This document shows positions 18,710-27,502 of a stretch of 58,618 nucleotides of DNA, in pieces (within the stretch, counting starts at the first letter, position 1; each line of letters opens with the position of its first letter). The stretch spans positions 1 to 58,618 of the forward strand of contig CALKXD010000138.1 of NCBI GenBank assembly GCA_938003855.1, in the 5' to 3' direction. The notes under the pieces are model-generated. The model worked only from the letters and a program-made list of their open reading frames with translations. It ran no database searches and was not told the origin of the DNA. Source of the stretch: an uncultured Granulosicoccaceae bacterium (lineage in GTDB: Bacteria > Pseudomonadota > Gammaproteobacteria > Granulosicoccales > Granulosicoccaceae). Position numbers and translations under genes: made by a program.

Positions 18710-19366
18710 CTACGGAGGAGAGACGTTAATCGTTAGCGGTACTTGATCGTTTGGTGGGGGTTCACCGCCGCCGGAGTCACCTCCACCACTCGCCAGACTG
18801 GCAAGCAACCCGACCGCCAGCACACCAACCACCACGTACAACAAGGTACCGGGGCCACTACTGACCGCTTCCTGTGGCACCGGCGCCCGGGTAAGCTGCG
18901 TCTGATTGATTTTGGGTATGTTGAGCCCTCTCACTAAAGGGTAAAAAGGAAACCCTTTAAGCACCCGGTTTCCACCGATGTCGAGTACTTCAATGTAGTA
19001 TTCGATGCGCCGCTGGCTGACATCTGTGTTGACTGTCGCCGTGTAATTGTCGGTATCTGCGATCTGACTCATAGTGACATTGGCGTATTCACCGCTGGCA
19101 GCGGGGCGGTAAAACAGCTGGACCGACTCAATGCCGCGATCATCAACAACCAACGCGCTAAACCGCTGAGGCTCGCCGGCGACGCCACGCTCCAGCGCTT
19201 CATGGTCAATCACCGGTGGATCCAGGTCGATACCGGAAGGCAGGCTTTGCCCCACCACAACTCCCGACCAACTCTGATTCAGTAGCAGGGTAACGGCCAG
19301 CAGCAGAAAACCTTTTTTTCGCACGGTCGGCCAATTCCAAAACACAAAAAACTCTGACCAGTCCAT
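18710..19366 (-). CDS. Ig-like/FN3-like membrane protein of unknown function
   Basis: 218 residues. A signal peptide or anchor (GFLLLAVTLLL) is followed by one ~95-residue beta-sandwich (PPVIDHEAL, then VQLFYRPAASGEY, YTATVNT, IEYYIEVLDIGGN) of the kind found in bacterial Ig or FN3 modules. A short linker leads to a C-terminal membrane segment (LLYVVVGVLAVGLLASLASG) and a Gly/Pro-rich tail. The layout suggests a periplasmic domain held in the inner membrane. The gene follows the Ser/Thr kinase on the same strand after a 238-base gap; a functional link is plausible but unproven. Confidence 0.6.
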   Translation of the reverse strand: MDWSEFFVFWNWPTVRKKGFLLLAVTLLLNQSWSGVVVGQSLPSGIDLDPPVIDHEALERGVAGEPQRFSALVVDDRGIESVQLFYRPAASGEYANVTMSQIADTDNYTATVNTDVSQRRIEYYIEVLDIGGNRVLKGFPFYPLVRGLNIPKINQTQLTRAPVPQEAVSSGPGTLLYVVVGVLAVGLLASLASGGGDSGGGEPPPNDQVPLTINVSPP

Positions 19367-19604
19367 TTGTTGTATCCGCCCACGCCGGTGATTTAACTTT
19401 TTGATGATAGGGACTCCGCAGCGTAACTGAAAAGTATGGCCTCGACAACGAACAGGGTGCCTTTATGTCATGACGCTATCACAGAATCCGGGACAGCTCA
19501 AGTGCCCGGATTGCAACGCCTGTCGGCCACTACCCGGGGACCGGACCGGGGTTGCGTGTTGCCAATTCGCGCTATAGCGCTACCGTTGCGACCATGACTA
19601 TCAT

Positions 19605-21776
19605 TTACCATTCAATTTTTGACCAGCCTTGCTGTGTTCGCTGAAGACTGAGGGCAGTGTCTCGATAGGACGGTGATGGGTACACAATATCCCCGTTCGG
19701 TAAGTCCAGTTCTTCAATGCGCAACTTCGCCTGAACGCGTTTCGGGTCGAGCATCGGTGCGACGTCCATAACGACCACTTTCAGGCGCGTATAACGGGCA
19801 AACAGCAATCGAAAAAATTCCAGACGCGACGGAGACCCTTCCGTCAGTTCCCGGATGGCACGCAGGTTTTTTGTCTCTACCGCGCGTTTCAGGGAGTCAA
19901 ATCGACCAGACGCATAGCTGATTTCATAGGTCGACAGCGGGGTGCTTTGAAACGTCTCGGCACCGGCCAGCCGCGCTTCAATATCAGCCAGGACTTCATC
20001 ACTGATTTGCAACGATGCCGCGTTGTTCAGCCAGGAGCGTGCGGTGGCGAGATCACCATCCTGCAAGCCCTGCTCGGCCTTGCGCAGATACTCGTTGTAC
20101 TGTGTACGCCGCAGTCGCTGCCGCTCACTGGCTGCCTCAATGAGGCGTTGATTGAGCTGCCGCTGCTGCTCTTTTTCCGCATTCTCTGCCTCGCGCTTGT
20201 CGATTTCTGCGATTGTGTCCTGTATTGATTGCTCTAGTACCGCGATATGTGATTTATCGTGCAACTGCGAGGCTTGTCGATCAAGTTCGCTGCGAGCCTC
20301 AGCAACACGATTCTGATTGACCAATCGCTCTACCGACTTGACGACTAAATCATCCGCATTTTTCTGCTTTATCAACAACAGCCGTGATTGAATACTGGCC
20401 GCACCCTCGGCATCGAGTGACTGCAACTGACGCAATCCCCACTCGGCTTCAGGCAAGCGCATCGCCTGCAGACTCCCTTCCACGTTACTGCGCACCCTAT
20501 CCGACAACTCCGCCAGGCCCTCCAGCGCCACGGTATTGGCCGGCTGTATCTTCAGGACCTGCTGATACAGTGGCACAGCAGTTTCAAAAAAAACGGTGCT
20601 CTTTGAGGCTTCGTCGGCGCGCAACAACAGCTGCTGTATTTCCTGTTTCTCGTGATACCAGGTATAAGCCCTTATCCCGGCCACCGCGATACCAGCCCCG
20701 ACCAGCAACAGTGACAACAACCCGACCGCGGATCGCTTGCGCGGCTCAGTTTGCCGACGCGCCAGCGGCTTGCGTCTTCCCGCTCTGCTAACTAGCAGGT
20801 TCGACGGTCGCTGCTCACCCTGCCCCCATGCGGCCAGCTGCCCTTCAGCCGCGTAGTCGGCGAACGCTCCGCCGACAGGTTCATCAACCAGTGCTGCTCG
20901 CCATTCAGACAAATTCTGTGGCCTGTCTTCTATCCGGAACCCCAGCGCCCAGTCGATGGCCGCCAGAAATCGCTTGCTGTAGTGCCCGGCTCCCACCTCT
21001 GACGCTGATACCAATGGATCAGGGGACTTTTTCACCAGTGCTGCCAGCCGGCTAATCGGGCTCATTGGTGTTTGCCCGGATATGGCGTAGTACAGCGTTG
21101 CTCCCAGCGCATAGATGTCGGTCCATGGCCCAACCGCCAGACCAGCGCCTTCCTGGTATTGCTCAAGCGGCGTGTAGCCGACCGAGACAAACGACGTGTG
21201 GTTACCGGCTACCGCGACTCCGGCGGGCCTGGCCGATCCGAAATCGAGCAAAACCGGTGATCCGTCATGGCGAATGATCAGGTTAACCGGCTTAATATCC
21301 CGATGGATGTAACCGTGCTGGTGAACCTGGTCGAGTCCCGCCACCACTTTAAGAATCAGGGTGGTGAGCTCTGCCTCGGTAATGCCGCCATCTCGTTTAA
21401 CAAATTGTTTAAATTGCTCACCTTCCTCATATTCCATCACCAGATAGGCGGTGTTGTTTGCTTCGAAGACGGCCATCACCCGGACAATATTCGGATGGCG
21501 GAATTTCACCAGTGTTCTGGCTTCGCGCAGAAAGCGCTGCAGACCTTGCTGGTAGTCGTGCTCGGTTTTCGGATCAGACGGGCGCAATGAGTTATCCGCC
21601 GCCCGCTCTACAGTCGTACCCGGCTGATACTCTTTAATCGCGACACTGTGGTCGAGATTGGTATCTGTTGCCAGGTAGGTCACACCAAAGCCACCCCGGC
21701 CAAGCACACGCTGCACTCTGTACCACTGAATAAAGTCGCCGTCGCCTAGCGTTCGCTGTGTATCCAAAGAGGTCAT
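19605..21776 (-). CDS. Membrane-anchored Ser/Thr protein kinase with extracytoplasmic helical domain
   Basis: 723 residues from ATG 21776; a GTG at 21830 would add 18 residues. The Hanks-type kinase domain spans ~15-300: glycine loop LGRGGFG (25-31), Lys48, catalytic HRD (Asp160), DFG (178-180) and an APE-equivalent TPLEQY. All key residues are present, so it should be active. A basic segment (RRKPLARRQTEPRKR) precedes one membrane helix (~349-371). The remaining ~350 residues are helical with TPR-like and coiled-coil character, rich in Gln/Arg/Glu, and would sit in the periplasm. This matches receptor-like PknB topology. No PP2C phosphatase or FHA gene is adjacent. Confidence 0.9.
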   Translation of the reverse strand: MTSLDTQRTLGDGDFIQWYRVQRVLGRGGFGVTYLATDTNLDHSVAIKEYQPGTTVERAADNSLRPSDPKTEHDYQQGLQRFLREARTLVKFRHPNIVRVMAVFEANNTAYLVMEYEEGEQFKQFVKRDGGITEAELTTLILKVVAGLDQVHQHGYIHRDIKPVNLIIRHDGSPVLLDFGSARPAGVAVAGNHTSFVSVGYTPLEQYQEGAGLAVGPWTDIYALGATLYYAISGQTPMSPISRLAALVKKSPDPLVSASEVGAGHYSKRFLAAIDWALGFRIEDRPQNLSEWRAALVDEPVGGAFADYAAEGQLAAWGQGEQRPSNLLVSRAGRRKPLARRQTEPRKRSAVGLLSLLLVGAGIAVAGIRAYTWYHEKQEIQQLLLRADEASKSTVFFETAVPLYQQVLKIQPANTVALEGLAELSDRVRSNVEGSLQAMRLPEAEWGLRQLQSLDAEGAASIQSRLLLIKQKNADDLVVKSVERLVNQNRVAEARSELDRQASQLHDKSHIAVLEQSIQDTIAEIDKREAENAEKEQQRQLNQRLIEAASERQRLRRTQYNEYLRKAEQGLQDGDLATARSWLNNAASLQISDEVLADIEARLAGAETFQSTPLSTYEISYASGRFDSLKRAVETKNLRAIRELTEGSPSRLEFFRLLFARYTRLKVVVMDVAPMLDPKRVQAKLRIEELDLPNGDIVYPSPSYRDTALSLQRTQQGWSKIEW

Positions 21777-21942
21777 AAAGGGAGTCGTGGTCAAAAGTTG
21801 GCGCGGCTCTGACACTATAGGCAAATTCACCTCAGACGGGCAGCGCTTTACTGACTATTAACGTTTGATCATGCTTTCAGTGAAAGGTACCAATCCACAC
21901 CCGCGGCGACTGAGTTCTTAAAATGCCGCATAGCATGGCCAC

Positions 21943-22025
21943 TTGATCGGTCAAAAAGCCAAAAAAACACGCCGTTCAGACTATCCGAATCGAGCCTTTC
22001 GAAAGGTAAAACATTGATCGGTCAA
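21943..22025 (+). promoter_or_regulatory. Twin TTGATCGGTCAA sites upstream of terC
   Basis: The 12-base sequence TTGATCGGTCAA, an imperfect dyad (TTGA...TCAA), occurs exactly at 21943-21954 and again at 22014-22025, 71 bases apart. The second copy lies about 65 bases before the terC start. Two identical dyads in one 5' region are suggestive of operators for a dimeric regulator. No regulator is identified. Confidence 0.4.
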
Positions 22026-22090
22026 TCGCTATGGACTAAAAACAATGAGACAATTACCACTTTGCACAGCAATTCAAGAGAGAGGGGGCG

Positions 22091-22894
22091 ATGGAGCTAC
22101 TCAACAATTTATTCACCTTAGACAATCTGATCACTCTATTTTTACTGACCATGTTGCAGGCAGTGCTCGGCTTCGACAACCTACTGTACATCTCACTAGA
22201 ATCAAAACGTGCACCGGCCGACAAGCAGGCCAAAGTACGCAAGTGGGGAATCGGTATAGCCATCGGGCTCAGAATTGTACTGTTGTTCCTGCTGACCAGC
22301 CTGATTTCGGTATTCCAGGAGCCCGTATTCGGCGTTCAGTGGGTCGATGTCCTCGAGTTCAATTTTAATATTCACGCGATCATCGTGCTGCTCGGCGGAA
22401 TCTTCATTATCTACACAGCCACCAAAGAGATCCTCCACATGATGGCCATTGAAGAGCTTGACCACGGCGAGAAAAAATCCAGCTCGGCAGTCACCGTAGT
22501 TATCTGGATTGTATTGATGAATCTGGTTTTCTCTTTTGATTCGATCCTGTCGGCAATAGCACTCACCAACAACTTCATCATCATGGCCACGGCAATCGTT
22601 ATCAGCGGCTTGCTGATGATTTTTCTGGCTGATCACGTATCCGATTTTCTACAAAAGAACCGCATGTATGAAGTCCTTGGGCTGTTCATTCTTTTTGTGG
22701 TCGGCATCATGTTGATCTCGGAGGGTGGGCATTTGTCACACATGAAGATACTCGGCACAGAGGTCACGCCAATGACCAAGGCCACATTCTACTTTGTGAT
22801 CGTCGTACTGGCATTTTCCGATGTGGTGCAGAGCCGCTATCAGCGTAAAATCATGCGTGAGAAAAAAGCCATGCAGGACCGGCAGATCGCCTGA
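22091..22894 (+). CDS. TerC-family integral membrane protein
   Basis: 267 residues, about seven membrane helices. The TerC pattern is clear: LQAVLGFDNLLYISL near the N-terminus, GLRIVLLF, and NLVFSFDSILSAIALT in the second half; the Asp residues in GFDN and SFDS lie in the membrane and are thought to bind metal (Mn2+ or Ca2+ in characterised members). TerC proteins are linked to tellurite resistance and to Mn2+ efflux or metalation of exported proteins. AGAGAGGGGG precedes the ATG. I looked for the yybP-ykoY riboswitch often found upstream of this family and did not see it. Confidence 0.9.
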   Translation: MELLNNLFTLDNLITLFLLTMLQAVLGFDNLLYISLESKRAPADKQAKVRKWGIGIAIGLRIVLLFLLTSLISVFQEPVFGVQWVDVLEFNFNIHAIIVLLGGIFIIYTATKEILHMMAIEELDHGEKKSSSAVTVVIWIVLMNLVFSFDSILSAIALTNNFIIMATAIVISGLLMIFLADHVSDFLQKNRMYEVLGLFILFVVGIMLISEGGHLSHMKILGTEVTPMTKATFYFVIVVLAFSDVVQSRYQRKIMREKKAMQDRQIA

Positions 22895-23037
22895 TCTTTG
22901 CCATCCAAACGGACTGCGGCAGAATACACTGCCGCAGCACACATCGTGCGGACCAACGACTAGCGTAAGTCTGCGTCAGCAGCCTCCGTCACTGCTTACC
23001 TGATGGCCGGCCAACAACAATTCTCCCCGGCCAACCT

Positions 23038-24279
23038 GTGACACTTCCTTCATCGACCTCTGACCTTGTGAAATCATCCACCAATACCTTTGTCGGCACT
23101 ATCGCCTTCGGCTTTGTGCTGACGTTGTCTTCCGGTTTTGGTCAAACCTTTTTCATTTCGCTGTTTAACCAGGATTTGCGGCAGAATTTCAATCTCAGCC
23201 ATGGCGATATCGGCGGCTTATATTTCATTGGCACACTAGCCAGTGCGATTACCATCGTGTGGGCCGGCAAGTTGCTGGATACGATTGAGCTGAAGCGCTA
23301 TACACTTTACGTCACGACCGGGTTGTTTTTCGCCTGCATCAGCATGGCCTATGTACAAAGTGCAGCAACACTGGCACTGGCATTTTTTCTGTTGCGCTTG
23401 TTTGGTCAAGGCTTATCCGGGCACACCGGTATCACCACCGCCTCGCGAATCAGCAGCGCTTATCGAGGCCGTGCTGTCAGCTTGTCCGGACTGGGATTTT
23501 CCACCGCCGAAGCGGTGATGCCGGTGGCGGTTGTATTACTAATATCTCTGTACGGCTGGCGACACGTCTGGTTATTATGCGCCGTGTTCGAAATCGTTGT
23601 TATCGGACTTCTCTGTCAATGGATATTGCGACATTATCAGCTGAGTAACAACGTAGAAAATACGTCATCACCACACGAAAAACACCTTTCCTGGACACGC
23701 AGCCAGGTGATCAGAGACAGCCGATTCTGGCGAATTGCACCTGCTTTGTTTGCCCCCCCTATAATTTCCACCGGGCTGTTTTTTCATCAGCAGAGCCTGG
23801 CCGCTCATAAAGAGGTGGCGTTTACGCTATGGGCCTCTGGCATTGCCGCCTATTCTCTGACCGCCGTTATCACGTCAATTGTGGCAGGCTTCGCTGTTGA
23901 TCGCTGGTCTGGCTCTGCGGTGGTAAAGATCTATCTATTGCCGTTTATAGCAGCTGTCCTGATTGCCAGTAGCATCAACCACCCGCTACTGCCTCTGCTT
24001 TACTATGCCTTAATCGGCGCGACCGTCGGTATCGCCACTCCATCGATCAGTGCGCTATGGCTGGAATTGTACGGGCCAGCCAACATTGCAGCGATTCGAT
24101 CACTAACCCACGCCCTGATGGTTTTCGGCACAGCAATCGGGCCGGTGATGTTTGGCATGCTACTCGACTATGGCTATATCTGGAACACGATTCTTATCGG
24201 ATCTGCAGCTTGGATGGCGTTGACCAGCGTACTGTTGTTCAGCACGCCACTTCACTGGCGCGTTGCCGCCACACCCTGA
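23038..24279 (+). CDS. Major facilitator superfamily transporter
   Basis: 413 residues from a GTG start (a second GTG ten codons later is possible). Twelve hydrophobic segments are visible in two halves, with a conserved loop after TM2 (WAGKLLDTIELKR) and RISSAYRGRAVSLSG after TM4. The general layout resembles monocarboxylate/oxalate-type MFS carriers. No catabolic gene is adjacent, so the substrate cannot be inferred. It begins about 140 bases after terC in the same direction. Confidence 0.85.
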   Translation: MTLPSSTSDLVKSSTNTFVGTIAFGFVLTLSSGFGQTFFISLFNQDLRQNFNLSHGDIGGLYFIGTLASAITIVWAGKLLDTIELKRYTLYVTTGLFFACISMAYVQSAATLALAFFLLRLFGQGLSGHTGITTASRISSAYRGRAVSLSGLGFSTAEAVMPVAVVLLISLYGWRHVWLLCAVFEIVVIGLLCQWILRHYQLSNNVENTSSPHEKHLSWTRSQVIRDSRFWRIAPALFAPPIISTGLFFHQQSLAAHKEVAFTLWASGIAAYSLTAVITSIVAGFAVDRWSGSAVVKIYLLPFIAAVLIASSINHPLLPLLYYALIGATVGIATPSISALWLELYGPANIAAIRSLTHALMVFGTAIGPVMFGMLLDYGYIWNTILIGSAAWMALTSVLLFSTPLHWRVAATP

Positions 24280-24467
24280 CGACACTATTCTGATCGCACA
24301 TCGATGCGGGCGACAGCGCGGCACGCTTTAATCAACCAATTAATAATAATTGATAACTTGTCTAAAGCTGACCCTACAATCTGTCGCACAACTGATACAT
24401 TGCAGGTCACGGCAACGATACTGTGCCGCTGCCGGCTGCTGCCTTTATCAATCAACAGGAGTTCCCC

Positions 24468-24923
24468 ATGGAAACATTCAACACCCGAAGTCTGCTGCGA
24501 CAACTACTACTGTCGTTTATGCTGGTGATGTTATCAGTGACAGTGAACGCGGCAGAGGTCGTGGATATAAACCGCGCCGATGCTGCCACCATGATCGCAA
24601 ACTGGAAAGGCATCGGTGAAGTCAAAGCCAAAGCAATCGTCGCTTACCGCAAGAAAAACGGACCTTTCGGGAGTATTTCAGACCTGGCCAACGTAACTGG
24701 AATCGGTGAAAAGCTAATTAAAAACAATAAAAAACTGATGTCCGTGTCAGGCGGGGCAGCCAAAACCACTGCCAAAGCGAAAACCACCAAGTCAACCAAA
24801 AAGACGACGACTAAGTCCACTAAGAAATCGACTGATTCCACCAAGAAAAAACCCACGAAGAAAAAAACCGACAAGAAAAAACCGCTGAAAAAGAAAACTA
24901 CGGAGACTAAAACCAGCTCGTAG
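24468..24923 (+). CDS. Exported ComEA-like helix-hairpin-helix protein with lysine-rich tail
   Basis: 151 residues from ATG 24468 with AGGAG seven bases upstream. A signal peptide (LLLSFMLVMLSVTVNA, cleavage near residue 28) is followed by a helix-hairpin-helix pair at ~30-92: VDINRADAATM, GIGEVKAKAIVAYRKKNG and VTGIGEKLIKNN. HhH motifs bind the DNA backbone; the same layout is found in ComEA, the periplasmic DNA receptor for natural transformation. The last ~60 residues are almost only Lys, Thr and Ser, like a histone H1 tail, and would add strong nonspecific DNA or polyanion binding. The mature length without tail matches short Gram-negative ComEA proteins. Confidence 0.85.
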   Translation: METFNTRSLLRQLLLSFMLVMLSVTVNAAEVVDINRADAATMIANWKGIGEVKAKAIVAYRKKNGPFGSISDLANVTGIGEKLIKNNKKLMSVSGGAAKTTAKAKTTKSTKKTTTKSTKKSTDSTKKKPTKKKTDKKKPLKKKTTETKTSS

Positions 24924-25025
24924 CTGCCAGTCCGGGTTTCGGGGTAGCAGCAGGCCGACGAATGTTATCCCGCTGCAGCCCTGACCCGTCGTCTGTTCTA
25001 TAGCCCTATGACCAGCACCCTGCAA

Positions 25026-25055
25026 CCGTCACGCATGGCACAACATGCGTGACGG
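25026..25055. terminator. Perfect 12-bp inverted repeat in a convergent gap
   Basis: CCGTCACGCATG (25026-25037) and CATGCGTGACGG (25044-25055) form an uninterrupted stem with a 6-base loop, in the 272-base gap between the convergent HhH and recQ genes. No T run follows on either strand. It may terminate or protect transcript ends, or be a dispersed palindromic element. Confidence 0.4.
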
Positions 25056-25195
25056 CGCAAGGTGCAATGCAGAAATGGCTTCCTGTGTCGATGGGACCCC
25101 TAACCGGCACGATGAAATACGCTATACAGCAGCCCCACTGCTTCAAATAGATTAACCAGATGCACCGTCTCAATCATCCGTGCAGACCATGTCAA

Positions 25196-27418
25196 TCAGG
25201 CTTCTCCTTCCTCAAGCTCACAGCAGATAGCGGCGTGCACCAGCTTCAGCGTATTAACGTCGTACACCCCTCCGAAATGCTTGTACAGGATTGCCGCGGA
25301 GAATCTGCCTTCATCCATTTGTGTCAGAATTTCACTTTCAATCGTGCCACGACCATTGTCATCAAGGCCTTCCAGAACATCTTCCAGCTCAACCTCACCG
25401 TTGCGCACCAGCGTTACCAACTCTTTAACCACCGCATCTTCAGGGGCGTCGCAACTGCGGAACAGTTCGGTATCCCGCAGCCCGTCGGCAATTGCTTCCA
25501 GCAGCTTTTCCGGTAAATCAGACGGTATAGCGGTGGCCGTTGATACCCTGTCAGACCCATTGATCACGGCTAAAAAATGCGCGCCATATTTCTCGAGCTT
25601 GGCGGCACCAACACCGGAGATTGCCGACATCGCTTCAAGCGTAGCCGGACGATTTTCCGCCATTTGCATCAGGGTGGCATCGTGAAAAATCACATAAGCG
25701 GGCAGCCCCTGCTCTTTAGCAAGCGCCTGCCGCGACAACCTCAGCTTCTCCCACAGCGCTTTGTGCTCCGAGGAAACCATAGTTCCGGACTGTCGGGTTT
25801 TCTTACGAGATGCGGGCTTGGCCTCGACCCTGAAATTTACCTGCTCAGCGCCTTTTAACACCGGCCTGGAGGTTTCGGTTAAACGCAGACCGCCTTTGCT
25901 TTCCATATCCGTCGTCAGGAAAGATCGTGCAATCGACTGTCGAAAAACACTGCGCCAGGTGTTCGCATCGTGCTCTGTACCGATGCCATAGACGGATAGT
26001 TGATCGTGACCAAAACGGCTGATCCGATCATCCTTTTTACCCAGCAGTACATCAATCAGATAGTTTGTCCCGAAGCGCTGTCCGGTGCGGAAAACAGTTG
26101 AAAGCGCTTTCTGCACAGCGTTGGTTGCATCCCAGGTTTCAGCCGGGTTCAGACAGCTATCACAGTTACCACAGGCATCATCGCTGGACTCCCCGAAATA
26201 CCGAAGCAAAGTCTTGCGTCGGCACTCAGTGGCCTCACACAAGCCAAGCATCGCTGTCAGCTTGTGTCGCTCTACCTGTATCACATCCGCAGAGGCGTCG
26301 GAGTCATTGAGCATTTGCTGAAAGGTAATGGCATCCTGTAGACCGTAGACCATCCAGGCGACTGACGGCAGTCCATCACGTCCGGCACGACCGGTCTCCT
26401 GATAATAGGACTCGATGCTTTTGGGCATATCCAGATGAGCGACAAAGCGGACATCCGGTTTATCAATGCCCATCCCGAAGGCGATCGTCGCCACCATGAT
26501 GACGTTCTCTTCGAGGATGAAACGGCTCATGTTGCCGGCTCGGACCTTGGCCGGCATACCGGCATGATAAGCCAGCGCTTTTAGATCCTGCGTGCATAAG
26601 TAGGCGGCGGTTTCTTCTGTTTTCTTACGCGACATACAATAGACAATGCCAGTCGCAGCCGGATACTCGCTTTTAATAAATTGCAGTAACTGACTGCGCG
26701 GACTGGCCTTGGATTCGATGCGGTACTGGATATTAGGCCGGTCAAAACTGCTGATATAGACTTTTGCTTCTGCAAGACGCAAATGGGTTTTTATATCCTT
26801 GCGGGTGTTTTCATCGGCGGTTGCCGTCAATGCTATTTTCGGCACATCCGGGAATTGCTCTGTCAACTCAGCGAGCTGAGTGTATTCGGGCCGGAAATCA
26901 TGGCCCCATTGCGAGACACAGTGCGCTTCATCTACCGCGAACAATGCCACCTTGATCCTCTGCAGCAACGCCAGACTGGACGCATTCAATATGCGCTCGG
27001 GGGCGAGGTAGAGCAGATCGAGCTCACCATCGATTGCACGCTGCTCAATTTCCTGCTGCTCGTTGTAGTGCAGCGTGGAGTTTAAAAATGCTGCGCGAAC
27101 CCCGTTTTGATTGAGCTGTTGCACCTGATCCTGCATCAGCGCAATTAACGGCGACACCACGATACCGACGCCTTCCCGCAACAAGGCGGGTATTTGAAAG
27201 CACAGGCTCTTACCGCCTCCGGTCGGCATCAGTACCAGGGCGTCTTCCCCGCGAATGACTTGCTCGATAATAGCCTGCTGATCACCCCGGAATGTGGGGT
27301 AGCCGAAATAGCGCTGCAGGCAGCCCAGCGCGGCATTACTCGATGTTGCCAAGGTATCTCCATTCAAGTTGCTGATGTAGCGGCCGATCCCATTGCCAGA
27401 ACAAAAACCGGTGGTCAC
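25196..27418 (-). CDS. recQ: ATP-dependent DNA helicase RecQ
   Basis: 740 residues from 27418; a TTG at 27352 preceded by GGAG would remove 22 residues and may be the true start. It unwinds DNA 3' to 5' in recombination repair. Helicase motifs: I (MPTGGGKSLC), II (DEAHC), the aromatic loop (QWGHDFRPEY) and VI (QETGRAGRDG). The RQC zinc site uses Cys in CEATECRRK and CGNCDSC. The HRDC domain follows (LWEKLRLSRQALAKEQ, then ISGVGAAKLEKYG). After HRDC there is a further ~115-residue helical, acidic extension. E. coli RecQ is 609 residues, so this is the long form. Confidence 0.95.
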   Translation of the reverse strand: MTTGFCSGNGIGRYISNLNGDTLATSSNAALGCLQRYFGYPTFRGDQQAIIEQVIRGEDALVLMPTGGGKSLCFQIPALLREGVGIVVSPLIALMQDQVQQLNQNGVRAAFLNSTLHYNEQQEIEQRAIDGELDLLYLAPERILNASSLALLQRIKVALFAVDEAHCVSQWGHDFRPEYTQLAELTEQFPDVPKIALTATADENTRKDIKTHLRLAEAKVYISSFDRPNIQYRIESKASPRSQLLQFIKSEYPAATGIVYCMSRKKTEETAAYLCTQDLKALAYHAGMPAKVRAGNMSRFILEENVIMVATIAFGMGIDKPDVRFVAHLDMPKSIESYYQETGRAGRDGLPSVAWMVYGLQDAITFQQMLNDSDASADVIQVERHKLTAMLGLCEATECRRKTLLRYFGESSDDACGNCDSCLNPAETWDATNAVQKALSTVFRTGQRFGTNYLIDVLLGKKDDRISRFGHDQLSVYGIGTEHDANTWRSVFRQSIARSFLTTDMESKGGLRLTETSRPVLKGAEQVNFRVEAKPASRKKTRQSGTMVSSEHKALWEKLRLSRQALAKEQGLPAYVIFHDATLMQMAENRPATLEAMSAISGVGAAKLEKYGAHFLAVINGSDRVSTATAIPSDLPEKLLEAIADGLRDTELFRSCDAPEDAVVKELVTLVRNGEVELEDVLEGLDDNGRGTIESEILTQMDEGRFSAAILYKHFGGVYDVNTLKLVHAAICCELEEGEA

Positions 27419-27502
27419 GTGCGTTCACAATTGTATCTCGCTTCGCACGGCGCTCCCGAATAAAAAAACGAACAACAACAGCACAGTTCCGGAAAAACAC
27501 AC

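Noticed and set aside
19470-19577. 35-codon Cys-rich frame with a CPDC motif
   Set aside because: Zinc-ribbon-like by chance; no ribosome-binding site and it lies in a short intergenic gap.
19605-21776. Type VI secretion kinase (PpkA)
   Set aside because: No T6SS, FHA or PP2C gene is in the window; the architecture is a general receptor-like kinase.
21777-22090. yybP-ykoY manganese riboswitch before terC
   Set aside because: The conserved core loops of that riboswitch were not found; only the two short dyads stand out.
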